Source: Caballeronia sp. Lep1P3 (GTDB lineage: Bacteria > Pseudomonadota > Gammaproteobacteria > Burkholderiales > Burkholderiaceae). From it: DNA of 64,000 nt. The notes beneath the pieces were generated by a model. The model was not told where the DNA came from. It ran no database searches and worked only from the letters and a program-made list of their open reading frames with translations. The number at the start of each line of letters is the position of its first letter. Positions within the stretch are counted from its first letter, which is position 1. The translations under genes were made by a program, and so were the position numbers. Below, piece after piece: positions 1 to 7,514 of the stretch. Location of the stretch: positions 1-64,000 of the forward strand of contig NZ_CP084266.1 of assembly GCF_022879595.1 (NCBI RefSeq), given 5' to 3'.

Positions 1-1365
1 ATGGCGACCAAGCGCGCAAAGAAGACCGACGTAGTCAGCCCCAGCTCCGCGGAATTGCGCAAGGCGGTCGAAGCCATTGCCATTCAGCCGAAGAGCGGGA
101 AGATCACGCTGCTAACCCGCAAGCTCTTCAACGTGCTGCTTGCGGTCGCGCAGCAGGCGGACGAGTCCGGCGATACCTATCGCGCGCTGTTGTCCGAGAT
201 CGTCGCGAATTCGGCCTTCGATTCTAACGACACCGCTCTCGTCAAAGAACACCTTCGCCGCATGGTGTCGGTGCAGGTTGAGTGGAGTACCGGCACGTCG
301 AGCCAGAAACCGGGTCGCAAGTGGGGAATTTCGACGCTCATCGCGGACGCCGAAATTCTCGAAGACCCGACGACGCGTCGCGTCTGGGTCGAATTCTCAT
401 TCGCGCCGAAGATCAAAAAGAAGCTGCTCGATCCGGTGCAGTATGCCCGTCTGAGCCTGCAGTTCCAAAGCCAGTTGCGAAGCAGTGCGGGCCTCGCGCT
501 CTACGAGATATGCGTCCGTTACCTGACCAATCCCAGCCATCTGACGATGCGCGAAACGTGGGAATGGTGGCGGCCGATCCTGTCCGGCACGCCCGACACA
601 GAAGCGGGGGATGAAGCGAAGCGCGAGTACAAGTATTTCAAGCGCGACTATTTGCGCCCGGCCATCGCTGAGGTGAACGCGGTAACGAACATCTTCGTGG
701 AATTGGTGGAACACCGCGAGGGGCGCCGCGTCGCCGAAATTCAGTTTCGCGTCACGGAGCGCAAGCAACCGATGCTCGCGCTCGACGAGCATCCGAACGT
801 TTTCGACAGCACGCTGGTCGACCGCATGGTGAAGATCGGGATTCCGCTGAAGGAAGCTCAGACGCTCTATGCCGATAGCGAGGAAAATCGCATCCGCGCG
901 GCTCTTCAAATGACGGAGCAGCGCATGCGCAGCACGACGCTGCCTCCGGTGCGCAGCGCGGCGGCACTGTTCAAGGACGCGCTCAAGAAGGGTTACGCCC
1001 CTCCGGTCGAGGTGTTGCCGACCGCGGTGAACGGCTCAGCGCCGCGCGTCGGTTCGGTCGCCACGTCCGGCGCGGACGACCTGAAGGCTCGCCTGCTCAG
1101 CGAATTTTCCGCGTATCGGCGCAAGGAGGCGCGCGCCATGTACGACGAGCAAGGTGAGGAAGAACGGGAGCTCGCGCGCCAAAATTTCGAGCAAGACATC
1201 TTGCCGGAACTCGGCTCCCACATGCGCGACGATTGGCGCAAGCGCGGTCTCGACTCGAAGCTCGCAGAAACGTCCTTCTTCGACTGGCTCGCCCGCAAGA
1301 CTTGGGGTGAGCCCACCGATGGCGATCTGCTCGCGTTCACGCTGAGTCAGTCGCGCGCCGGCTAA
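1..1365 (+). CDS. Replication initiator protein (RepB/Rep_3 family)
   Basis: This is a 454-residue initiator of the Rep_3 (RepB) winged-helix family, which binds iterons at the origin of plasmids and chromids to start replication. The N-terminal region (about 30-240) has the family pattern: an early LTLLTRKLFN-like helix, a stretch that senses activated DNA sites, and a WEWWRPILSG segment followed by a lysine-rich helix. The last 200 residues are a less conserved tail. The start codon is the first base of the window, so its ribosome-binding site and the expected upstream origin lie outside. It converges on parB with a 41-base gap. Its presence beside parA/parB and parS marks the window as a secondary replicon with plasmid-type replication control. 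The family is clear. The exact start cannot be tested because upstream sequence is missing. Confidence 0.85.
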   Translation: MATKRAKKTDVVSPSSAELRKAVEAIAIQPKSGKITLLTRKLFNVLLAVAQQADESGDTYRALLSEIVANSAFDSNDTALVKEHLRRMVSVQVEWSTGTSSQKPGRKWGISTLIADAEILEDPTTRRVWVEFSFAPKIKKKLLDPVQYARLSLQFQSQLRSSAGLALYEICVRYLTNPSHLTMRETWEWWRPILSGTPDTEAGDEAKREYKYFKRDYLRPAIAEVNAVTNIFVELVEHREGRRVAEIQFRVTERKQPMLALDEHPNVFDSTLVDRMVKIGIPLKEAQTLYADSEENRIRAALQMTEQRMRSTTLPPVRSAAALFKDALKKGYAPPVEVLPTAVNGSAPRVGSVATSGADDLKARLLSEFSAYRRKEARAMYDEQGEEERELARQNFEQDILPELGSHMRDDWRKRGLDSKLAETSFFDWLARKTWGEPTDGDLLAFTLSQSRAG

Positions 1366-1406
1366 TGGCGCGTGGTTCGCCAACGGGCGGCATCGCCCGC
1401 GCCGGT

Positions 1407-2468
1407 CTAACTTTTGAGGTCCGACCCCTGAAGTATCGTTTCGATCTGCTGAAGCAACTCGTCCCGCTTCTCGCGCGATAACCCACGCAGCCGTAATTCG
1501 AGCCGATCTTCTCCATACGACTTCAAATCGCCGACCGACATGCCATCGAGCTTGAGCTCCAGCCGTTGCGCATATCGCTGACGCCCCGGTGTCTTCTGTG
1601 GTTCCTGAGCACTGGCGCGTCCTTTGACGATGTCCGCGACTTGTCGCGTGCTCAGGTCATCCGAAGTAATCTTGTTGATGAGCCGAAGCGTCGCATCGCT
1701 CCCGCGCGCCGCGTGGTATCGGGCAATCTGATACGCCATGTTGGACCCGAATCGGTCCGAACGCGCGACCATTTCGTGCATCACATTCTCGGGCAACTTG
1801 GCGATGGAAAGCGCCACCGCGATGGTCGACTCGTCAAGGCCGAGATGGTCAGCCAATTCCCTCTGGCTCTGAAAGTGTTGCTCGTCGAGAAAGCGACGCC
1901 AGACAACGGCATTGTCGAATACCGTCTGGGAGTCCCGCTGAACGTTCAAATCGTAGCCCAGCTTGTAGCTCTCGATACCAATGGGCAGATCGACGACGAC
2001 GGCCTTGACTGTTTCCTTATTCGCCTCTTTCAGCGCACGTACCCGCCGGCCACCGTCGCTGACGAAGAACGTGCCGGGGTTGTCGTAATCGGGAATGACA
2101 TGAATCGCCTGCTGCTGCCCTTGCTTCGCAAGATTGACGGCCAGTTCCGCGATCGAAGCCTTTAGATAGAAATGACGCGGGTTGAAAGGACTCGGTTTGA
2201 TCGTCTTCAAAGGCAGTTCGATGACCTGCCCGGGCGTGTATCGATTCGCCCGACGCCAGGCACGATATTCGTCCGACTCGGGGCCGCTTGCCACCTCAGC
2301 CGGTTCGTCGAGGAAGGCGCTCGATCGACCATTCGCCGCAGGCTGAGACGCTTGCTGCAAGTCCACGATACCGTCGATGGCGTTCAGCCGATCCAGCGCG
2401 GTTCGCTTTTCGCTGCTGGTCGTATCCGGGCGGGCCTTGAAGCCCTTGGCAAACTGCGATGGTTTCAT
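1407..2468 (-). CDS. parB: ParB-family partition protein
   Basis: This 353-residue centromere-binding protein of the ParB/Spo0J/Noc family loads on parS sites and works with ParA to segregate the replicon. The N-terminal CTPase domain (about 80-180) shows the GGRRVRA arginine patch at 139-145 and NVQRD at 175-179. A helix-turn-helix at about 201-222 (SQRELADHLG onward) should read parS. A helical dimerisation domain forms the C-terminus. It lies downstream of parA on the same strand with a 24-base gap that consists mostly of one parS palindrome. The Shine-Dalgarno AAAGGA of parB overlaps the end of that palindrome. The 80-residue N-terminal extension before the core is long, as in chromid and plasmid ParBs. 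Confidence 0.9.
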   Translation of the reverse strand: MKPSQFAKGFKARPDTTSSEKRTALDRLNAIDGIVDLQQASQPAANGRSSAFLDEPAEVASGPESDEYRAWRRANRYTPGQVIELPLKTIKPSPFNPRHFYLKASIAELAVNLAKQGQQQAIHVIPDYDNPGTFFVSDGGRRVRALKEANKETVKAVVVDLPIGIESYKLGYDLNVQRDSQTVFDNAVVWRRFLDEQHFQSQRELADHLGLDESTIAVALSIAKLPENVMHEMVARSDRFGSNMAYQIARYHAARGSDATLRLINKITSDDLSTRQVADIVKGRASAQEPQKTPGRQRYAQRLELKLDGMSVGDLKSYGEDRLELRLRGLSREKRDELLQQIETILQGSDLKS

Positions 2469-2476
2469 GCGGGGTC

Positions 2477-2492
2477 CTTTATGCGCATAAAG
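2477..2492. promoter_or_regulatory. parS-like 16-bp palindrome between parA and parB
   Basis: The sequence is the perfect palindrome CTTTATGCGCATAAAG. It fills most of the 24-base parA-parB junction, and its right arm (on the minus strand) merges into the parB ribosome-binding site. Two more perfect copies lie upstream of parA. The core TTTATGCGCATAAA agrees with what I recall for Burkholderia secondary-chromosome parS and differs from the chromosome 1 type. Confidence 0.85.
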
Positions 2493-3155
2493 TCAGGGGA
2501 GCATGCCGAGAATCTCGTCGGCACAAGCGCGGATTTCTGCAGCGGCGAGTCGTGAGCCGCGATCTCCCATCTGCAGCACGGTCTGGCCGAGCGCCATCGC
2601 CTGCTTGTAGCACTCGCGGGTGGGAATCTGCGTCTTGAGCAGCGGAAAGCCCAATTCTTCCAGCGCGACCTTCAGTTCCCGCGTGAGCATCCGCTTTTCT
2701 TCTGTCTTGTTGAGCAGGAAAACGGCGCGCAAGTCTTCGTTCATCACCTGGGCTTGCTGGACGAGCTTTACGAGGCCGACGCTCGACCAGTAATCCGCAG
2801 GCGACGACGACGTGGGTATTACCGCAATGCTTGCGGCAAGAAGCACGACGCCCGACACTTTCTCCGTGATCGACGGCGGGCAATCCACCACGATGATGTC
2901 GTAGTCCTTCACGAATTTGCGAATCTCGCGATGGATCTGCCCGCCCGCCTCCGACAAGTTCACGACCGGAAACGGGATGCCGGCCGCGCCGTCCGACGCG
3001 GCGCTGGACCAGTGGATCAAGGTGTTCTGTCCGTCCGCGTCCACAACGAGCACGCGCTTGCTTTTCTCGTGGAAGGCAGCGCCCAAATGCATCGCTATTG
3101 TGCTCTTGCCGACGCCGCCCTTTTGCTGCGTGATCGCTATGATTTCCGCCGCCAC
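2493..3155 (-). CDS. parA: ParA-family partition ATPase
   Basis: This is a 220-residue ParA/MinD-type ATPase that drives segregation of the replicon with ParB. The deviant Walker A motif KGGVGKST sits at residues 12-19 and is followed by VDADGQNTL (switch I region) and IIVVDCPP (Walker B). There is no N-terminal DNA-binding extension, so it is the short form of ParA, in which another protein, usually ParB, represses the operon. The start is a GTG at 3153-3155 with GGAG six bases upstream. No in-frame ATG lies near enough to the P-loop to be an alternative. It is the first gene of a parA-parB operon, and two parS sites stand in its upstream region. Confidence 0.92.
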   Translation of the reverse strand: MAAEIIAITQQKGGVGKSTIAMHLGAAFHEKSKRVLVVDADGQNTLIHWSSAASDGAAGIPFPVVNLSEAGGQIHREIRKFVKDYDIIVVDCPPSITEKVSGVVLLAASIAVIPTSSSPADYWSSVGLVKLVQQAQVMNEDLRAVFLLNKTEEKRMLTRELKVALEELGFPLLKTQIPTRECYKQAMALGQTVLQMGDRGSRLAAAEIRACADEILGMLP

Positions 3156-3266
3156 TTTTTACTCCGAAAATGTTCGCAGTCGAATTCTACATTGCGCTAG
3201 ACGGATTTCAGTTCTTTGCCTGTAAATTGCAACGCTTTAGCCATTCGGATAAGGGCACGCCGGCGC

Positions 3267-3282
3267 CTTTATGCGCATAAAG
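3267..3282. promoter_or_regulatory. parS-like palindrome upstream of parA
   Basis: A perfect copy of CTTTATGCGCATAAAG. It lies 111 bases upstream of the parA start and 48 bases from the next copy, in the region between the divergent parA and Pat-like genes. Confidence 0.88.
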
Positions 3283-3314
3283 TCGACGACGCCTCCCGTT
3301 GGACCGGATGAGCC

Positions 3315-3330
3315 CTTTATGCGCATAAAG
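3315..3330. promoter_or_regulatory. parS-like palindrome upstream of the Pat-like gene
   Basis: A third perfect copy of CTTTATGCGCATAAAG. Copies two and three share the short flanks CC before and TC after. This one is 67 bases before the start of the Pat-like gene, so ParB spreading could affect that promoter. Confidence 0.88.
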
Positions 3331-3397
3331 TCAGACGCCCGACTACACAGATCGCCTATATCCTTTCCGCTGGTCCAAAAACCGCCTTGGAGCCGTC

Positions 3398-5797
3398 ATG
3401 ACCGTCCGCAATCTCGATGTCCTCTTCGCGCCCAAGTCCATCGCGGTCGTGGGAGCATCGTCACGGCCCGGAAGCATCGGCGAAATGGTTTGGACGCGGG
3501 CCTTATGCGCGGACTTCGGCGGCTCGCTTTGGCCTGTCAACCCGAAGCACAGCGTGCTCGGCGGGCAGACCGTCTTTCGGGACGTGGATGATCTCCCGGA
3601 GGCGCCGAGTGTTGCGGTGCTTTGCACGCGGCCGCATACCTGGCCGTCTCTCGTCGACCGTCTTGGCGAGCGCGGCACCAAGGCGGTCGTCATTGTCGGC
3701 CAGGCAAAGGGGCGCGGATCTCTCCCGAGCGACGCGGACGACTGGACCGCGCGCACGCTCGGCGCGGCCCGCCCGTATCTGCTGCGCGTCGTCGGTCCCG
3801 GCAGCGTCGGCGTGGTCAGTCCGTTCAATGGCGCTTGTCTGGGAGCGCCGCCATGTGGCGTCAAAGCGGGGGGCGTCGCGTGGGTGTCGGCGTCGAATGC
3901 GCTGACGAACGGCGTTCTCGGTTGGGCGCGGGCGCGCGGCCTTGGCTTTTCACACATCGTCGCGCTCGGTGATGAGGCCGACGTCGACTCGGGCGACGTG
4001 CTCGACTTTCTTGCGAGCGATCCATCGACGCGCGCGATTCTCCTCGCCATAGACACCGTCAACGCCGCGCGCAAGTTCATGTCGGCTGCGCGCGCGGCGG
4101 CACGCAACAAGCCGGTCCTGATCCTGCGCACCGGACGCGACGACCCGTTCGATCGCCTTTACGGCGCGGCCTTCCGCCGAGCAGGCCTCGTGCGGGTGGA
4201 TTCGCTCGACGATCTGCTGGACGAGATCGAGACACTCGGTGTCGGGCGCGTGGCCGCATGCGACGTTGCGACCGTGATTACGAGCGACCGCGGTGTCGCC
4301 GAACTCGCGAAGGACGCATTCTCCGTTGCCGGCGATGGCCTCGCCCCGTGGCCCGCCGCCGCTCGCGATGCTGTCGCCGCCGCCCTGCCGAACGCGCAGG
4401 CGGGCAATCCGCTCTTGCTTGGCGACGACGCATCGCCCGCCGATTTCGGCGCCGCACTCGAAGCGCTCGCGCCGCATCGCGACACTGGAACCGTCTTCGT
4501 CGTTCACGCACCGACGCACAGCGCGCCCGTAGCGGATGTCGCGCGCACGTTGGTCGCCGAGCGACGACACGCATACCGCGGCTTGCTGGCCTGCTTCTTC
4601 GGTTGCGTCGATGCCGCGACCCGCGACGATCTGCATGCGAACGGCATCCCGGTTCACACGACGCCGCATCGGCTCGCGCGCGGCTTTGCGCGGCTTGTCG
4701 ATTTCCGGCGAGGCCGCGAGTTGCTGATGCAGACGCCAGACGGCCTTCCCGCTGACGTCCCGAAAGACATCGACGACGCTCAGGACGAGATTCGCGTCTC
4801 GCTCGCGAACGGCGTCGTGGAACTGAACGGCGAACGCGCCGCGCGCGTGCTCGCTCGTTTCGGCATGACGGTGAAGCCTGGTCCCACCGATTCTGATTCC
4901 GTCGATGCAGTCGCGATCCAGACGCGCTTGTTGAACCATCCCGTCTTCGGGCCGGTGTTCGAATTCAGGGCGGAAGGCGCATTGGGGCTGGCGGACGCGC
5001 TTCACGAATTCGCGCTGCCGCCACTTAATCCTGTACTGGCCCGCGACCTCATCGCCCGATCGCCGCGTTCGCGTGAGTTGCCGGTCGAGACGTTGCTGCA
5101 AACGCTGACCGCGCTATCCCAACTCGTCTGCTATATCGAGGAAATCGTCGCGCTGCGGCTGACGTTGCACGTCACGCGCAATTCGGTCATCGCATACGAA
5201 CCGCAGCTTACGCTCGGCGCGCATCGCGAGCCGCTCGCGATCGTGCCGTATCCGCGCGCGCTTGAAGAGACGCTCGACTGGCGCGGCATGCGTATCACCG
5301 TTCGGCCTATTCGCCCCGAGGATGAAGACGCCCATCGCGCGTTTGTGGCCGCGAACTCTGCGGAAGATCTGCGTTTGCGTTTCTTCGGCACGGTGCGCGG
5401 GTTCGATCATTCGCAACTCGCACGCATGACGCAAATCGATTACGACCGCGAGATGGCCTTGATCGTCACGCGTGCCAACGGTGACGCGGCGCACGAGACG
5501 CTCGCCGTCGCGCGCGCGATCGCCGATCCCGACAACGAGACGGCAGAGTTCGCGCTCGCGACGCGGTCGGACATGAAAGGGCAGGGCTTGGGATCGCTAT
5601 TGCTCGCGCGCATCGTCGAGTACGTGCGAAAGCGCGGTACGCGATGGCTGATCGGCGAAGCACTGCGTGAGAATGCCGGCATGATCGCGCTCGCGCGCAA
5701 GGCCGGCTTCGAACTGACGAGAACCGAAGACCCGGGCGTCGTCGGTTTCAGGATGCGGCTGAGCAAAGCGCCCGATCAATCCCAATCGGGCGCGTGA
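3398..5797 (+). CDS. Pat/YfiQ-like CoA-binding, acyl-CoA-synthetase-like GNAT acetyltransferase
   Basis: This 799-residue protein has the layout of bacterial protein lysine acetyltransferases (Pat, YfiQ). An N-terminal CoA-binding Rossmann domain (about 5-130, with SIAVVGASSRPGSIG) is followed by succinyl-CoA-ligase-like domains (about 140-290, with FSHIVALGDEADVD). A shortened ATP-grasp-like region covers about 465-610, and a GNAT domain runs from about 630 to the end with the acetyl-CoA loop GQGLGS. Such proteins acetylate acetyl-CoA synthetase and other targets on lysine. YfiQ is near 886 residues, so the middle is reduced and may not bind ATP. The start has GGAG five bases upstream. It reads away from parA. 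The domains are clear, but the substrate is not known. Confidence 0.8.
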   Translation: MTVRNLDVLFAPKSIAVVGASSRPGSIGEMVWTRALCADFGGSLWPVNPKHSVLGGQTVFRDVDDLPEAPSVAVLCTRPHTWPSLVDRLGERGTKAVVIVGQAKGRGSLPSDADDWTARTLGAARPYLLRVVGPGSVGVVSPFNGACLGAPPCGVKAGGVAWVSASNALTNGVLGWARARGLGFSHIVALGDEADVDSGDVLDFLASDPSTRAILLAIDTVNAARKFMSAARAAARNKPVLILRTGRDDPFDRLYGAAFRRAGLVRVDSLDDLLDEIETLGVGRVAACDVATVITSDRGVAELAKDAFSVAGDGLAPWPAAARDAVAAALPNAQAGNPLLLGDDASPADFGAALEALAPHRDTGTVFVVHAPTHSAPVADVARTLVAERRHAYRGLLACFFGCVDAATRDDLHANGIPVHTTPHRLARGFARLVDFRRGRELLMQTPDGLPADVPKDIDDAQDEIRVSLANGVVELNGERAARVLARFGMTVKPGPTDSDSVDAVAIQTRLLNHPVFGPVFEFRAEGALGLADALHEFALPPLNPVLARDLIARSPRSRELPVETLLQTLTALSQLVCYIEEIVALRLTLHVTRNSVIAYEPQLTLGAHREPLAIVPYPRALEETLDWRGMRITVRPIRPEDEDAHRAFVAANSAEDLRLRFFGTVRGFDHSQLARMTQIDYDREMALIVTRANGDAAHETLAVARAIADPDNETAEFALATRSDMKGQGLGSLLLARIVEYVRKRGTRWLIGEALRENAGMIALARKAGFELTRTEDPGVVGFRMRLSKAPDQSQSGA
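5768..5793. terminator. Hairpin at the convergent gene ends
   Basis: GCGCCCGAT (5768-5776) pairs perfectly with ATCGGGCGC (5785-5793) around an 8-base loop. It sits in the last codons of the Pat-like gene and just beyond the stop of the minus-strand gene ending at 5800. The T-run is weak on both sides, so it may terminate poorly or act as an RNA-end stabiliser. Confidence 0.45.
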
Positions 5798-5799
5798 AC

Positions 5800-6345
5800 T
5801 CAGGCGGCAAATTTTGCGAGCGCGTCGTCGATTTGTGCGCGCGAAAGCGAAAGTTCGTCGAGCAATGCTTCGGCATACGAACTTCCCGTTTCGCGCTCGA
5901 GACGCGCGATGGTGAGCGCGCAACGCGCGGCGTCTTTCGGCGTCGCGATGAACGCCTTCACGGATTGCCCCGATGAGAACGCCTCGAAGAGCGGTGCGCG
6001 AATCTCGTCCGGCAGTACGCGCGACGTCCATTGATACGGCTTGCCGTTGTGGATCAGTTGCGGCGGCAACGTGCGCTCCTTCTTGGCAGCCGGTATCAAT
6101 CCATACGTGCGCGCCGCCTCGCCGATCTGTTCGGGCGAGAAAAGCTCGTCAGGGCTGATGTCGAACTGTGCGATGTACGCTTCGATGGCCTGCATCGCGG
6201 CAGCGCGATCGTCGCGCTTTTTCTGGGCACGCGCGACGATGTCGCGAAGCTCGTCGGCTTCGTCGGTCGAGATCGTGAAGCTCGCCTGCTTTTGTTGAAG
6301 TTCGGAAAAACGCTGGAATTCGGAATCGGAAAGAAGTTTCGCCAT
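5800..6345 (-). CDS. Conserved hypothetical protein, possibly a distant H-NS-like DNA-binding protein
   Basis: I do not recognise this 181-residue protein with confidence. The first 75 residues are charged and helical (FSELQQKQAS, then DIVARAQKKRDDR) and could form a coiled coil. They are followed by a short linker with AAKKERTLPP, a segment HNGKPYQWTSRVLPDEIRAP, and a helical C-terminus. The coil-linker-aromatic layout loosely recalls H-NS-family proteins of Burkholderia, but the C-terminal motif does not match well and this is only a suggestion. The open frame extends upstream to 6816. The ATG at 6345 is chosen because the sequence before it looks like out-of-frame IclR coding. It converges on the Pat-like gene with a 2-base gap. 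Confidence 0.6.
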   Translation of the reverse strand: MAKLLSDSEFQRFSELQQKQASFTISTDEADELRDIVARAQKKRDDRAAAMQAIEAYIAQFDISPDELFSPEQIGEAARTYGLIPAAKKERTLPPQLIHNGKPYQWTSRVLPDEIRAPLFEAFSSGQSVKAFIATPKDAARCALTIARLERETGSSYAEALLDELSLSRAQIDDALAKFAA

Positions 6346-6428
6346 GGATGATGCGTCGGGTCGGACACGGCGGCTCGGAATAGCAGCCGTTTTTGAGAGG
6401 GCCGTCATTCTAACGTGATACGTGCGCG

Positions 6429-7250
6429 TCAGTCGCGCGTCATCGAAAGCGCTGCAGCGGCGTCCTTGAGCAGGGCGGTGACATCGTCGATGGTCGGCGC
6501 CACATACTCGTCGATGCGACGCATGTACGGGCAAGTCAGCGCGGCGATCGCTTGTCCGGACGGCCCGAGCAGCGGGAACGCCAGGTCCGTGACGCCGAAT
6601 GTCTGCTGACTGTCCTTCGTCAGGAAGCCTGTTTCGCGAATCTGTCGATAGTCGGCGTCGAGCACGCCGCGATCGAGCGCGAGTTCGCCCTTGACTCGCG
6701 TGTGTTCGGTCAGCATGTGCTCGCGCTGTTCGTCGGTCTGAAAAGCGAGCATCACGCGGCCCGATCCCGTATCGATGAGACCGACGCGCGAGCCGAGCCG
6801 CACCGAAATGCCCCACGGCCCCGGTCCGTCCACCTGCGCGATGACGAGCAGATTGCCGCGATCGTACACAGCGAGATGCACCGATTGTTCGGCGGCTTCG
6901 GCAAAACGCTGCATCACCGGCAGCGCTTCCGCGATCAGGCGATTCATCGGCGGATGCCGATGCGCAAGCGCGTACAGCTTGAGACTCAACGAATAACGGT
7001 CACCTTCGGGCGAGCGCACCACATATTGCCGCGCAACGAGCCGCTCGAGCATCCGATACATCTCGCTCGCGTTACGTCCGAGCCGCTTCGTGATTTCGGC
7101 GCGCGTCAGCCCGGACTTCTGCTCAGAAAGTAGCTCAAGAATGTCGAGACCTTTATCGAGCGCGGGGGCTCGATAGCGGTCAGCGTCGTTGTCATCTACG
7201 TCCACGGCGTTTGGCGAGTGTCGGTTCATGAGTCCGGCGAGTTTGAGCAT
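6429..7250 (-). CDS. IclR-family transcriptional regulator
   Basis: This 273-residue regulator has an N-terminal winged helix (about 25-90, with LDILELLSEQKSGLTRAEI and the recognition segment NASEMYRMLERL) and a C-terminal IclR effector domain (about 105-270, with TGSGRVMLAF and DLAFPLLGP). It is divergent from the sugar-oxidation operon starting at 7515. A perfect dyad lies between them, so it very likely controls that operon and itself, with a pathway sugar acid as effector. The start at 7250 (MLKLAG) is preferred. An internal ATG at 7229 is possible, and the open frame extends further to 7469 without a good ribosome-binding site. Confidence 0.85.
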   Translation of the reverse strand: MLKLAGLMNRHSPNAVDVDDNDADRYRAPALDKGLDILELLSEQKSGLTRAEITKRLGRNASEMYRMLERLVARQYVVRSPEGDRYSLSLKLYALAHRHPPMNRLIAEALPVMQRFAEAAEQSVHLAVYDRGNLLVIAQVDGPGPWGISVRLGSRVGLIDTGSGRVMLAFQTDEQREHMLTEHTRVKGELALDRGVLDADYRQIRETGFLTKDSQQTFGVTDLAFPLLGPSGQAIAALTCPYMRRIDEYVAPTIDDVTALLKDAAAALSMTRD

Positions 7251-7323
7251 TCGTTCACGCGAAGGGGCGATCGCAGGCGAACGGCGTAGGGGAAACCACC
7301 GAGTGCTGCGTGCGCCACCATTG

Positions 7324-7353
7324 TTGACTTCGTTCTGTGCGTCTATGAATAAT
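7324..7353 (+). promoter_or_regulatory. Putative sigma-70 promoter of the sugar operon
   Basis: TTGACT (7324-7329) and AATAAT (7348-7353) are 18 bases apart. The operator dyad starts two bases after the -10, where a bound repressor would block initiation. The spacing and position are plausible, but this is not proven. Confidence 0.45.
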
Positions 7354-7354
7354 A

Positions 7355-7370
7355 CGTTCATTGATGAACG
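7355..7370. promoter_or_regulatory. Inverted repeat, likely IclR-family operator
   Basis: CGTTCATTGATGAACG is a perfect dyad of 7-base arms around a TG centre. It lies in the 264-base region between the divergent IclR gene and the aldose dehydrogenase gene, immediately after a promoter-like sequence. Confidence 0.65.
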
Positions 7371-7514
7371 AGCGCATCCCGTCTCACTGACTCGTCGAAG
7401 CGGTCCGCAGCATCCAGCCATCCGCGCTCGCGATGAAGGGCGATTCCCCAAGCGCAGCGCGCTAGCCAAGTGACTCCATGCGCCGCAACCGCATCAACTG
7501 ACCGAGGCTTGCCG

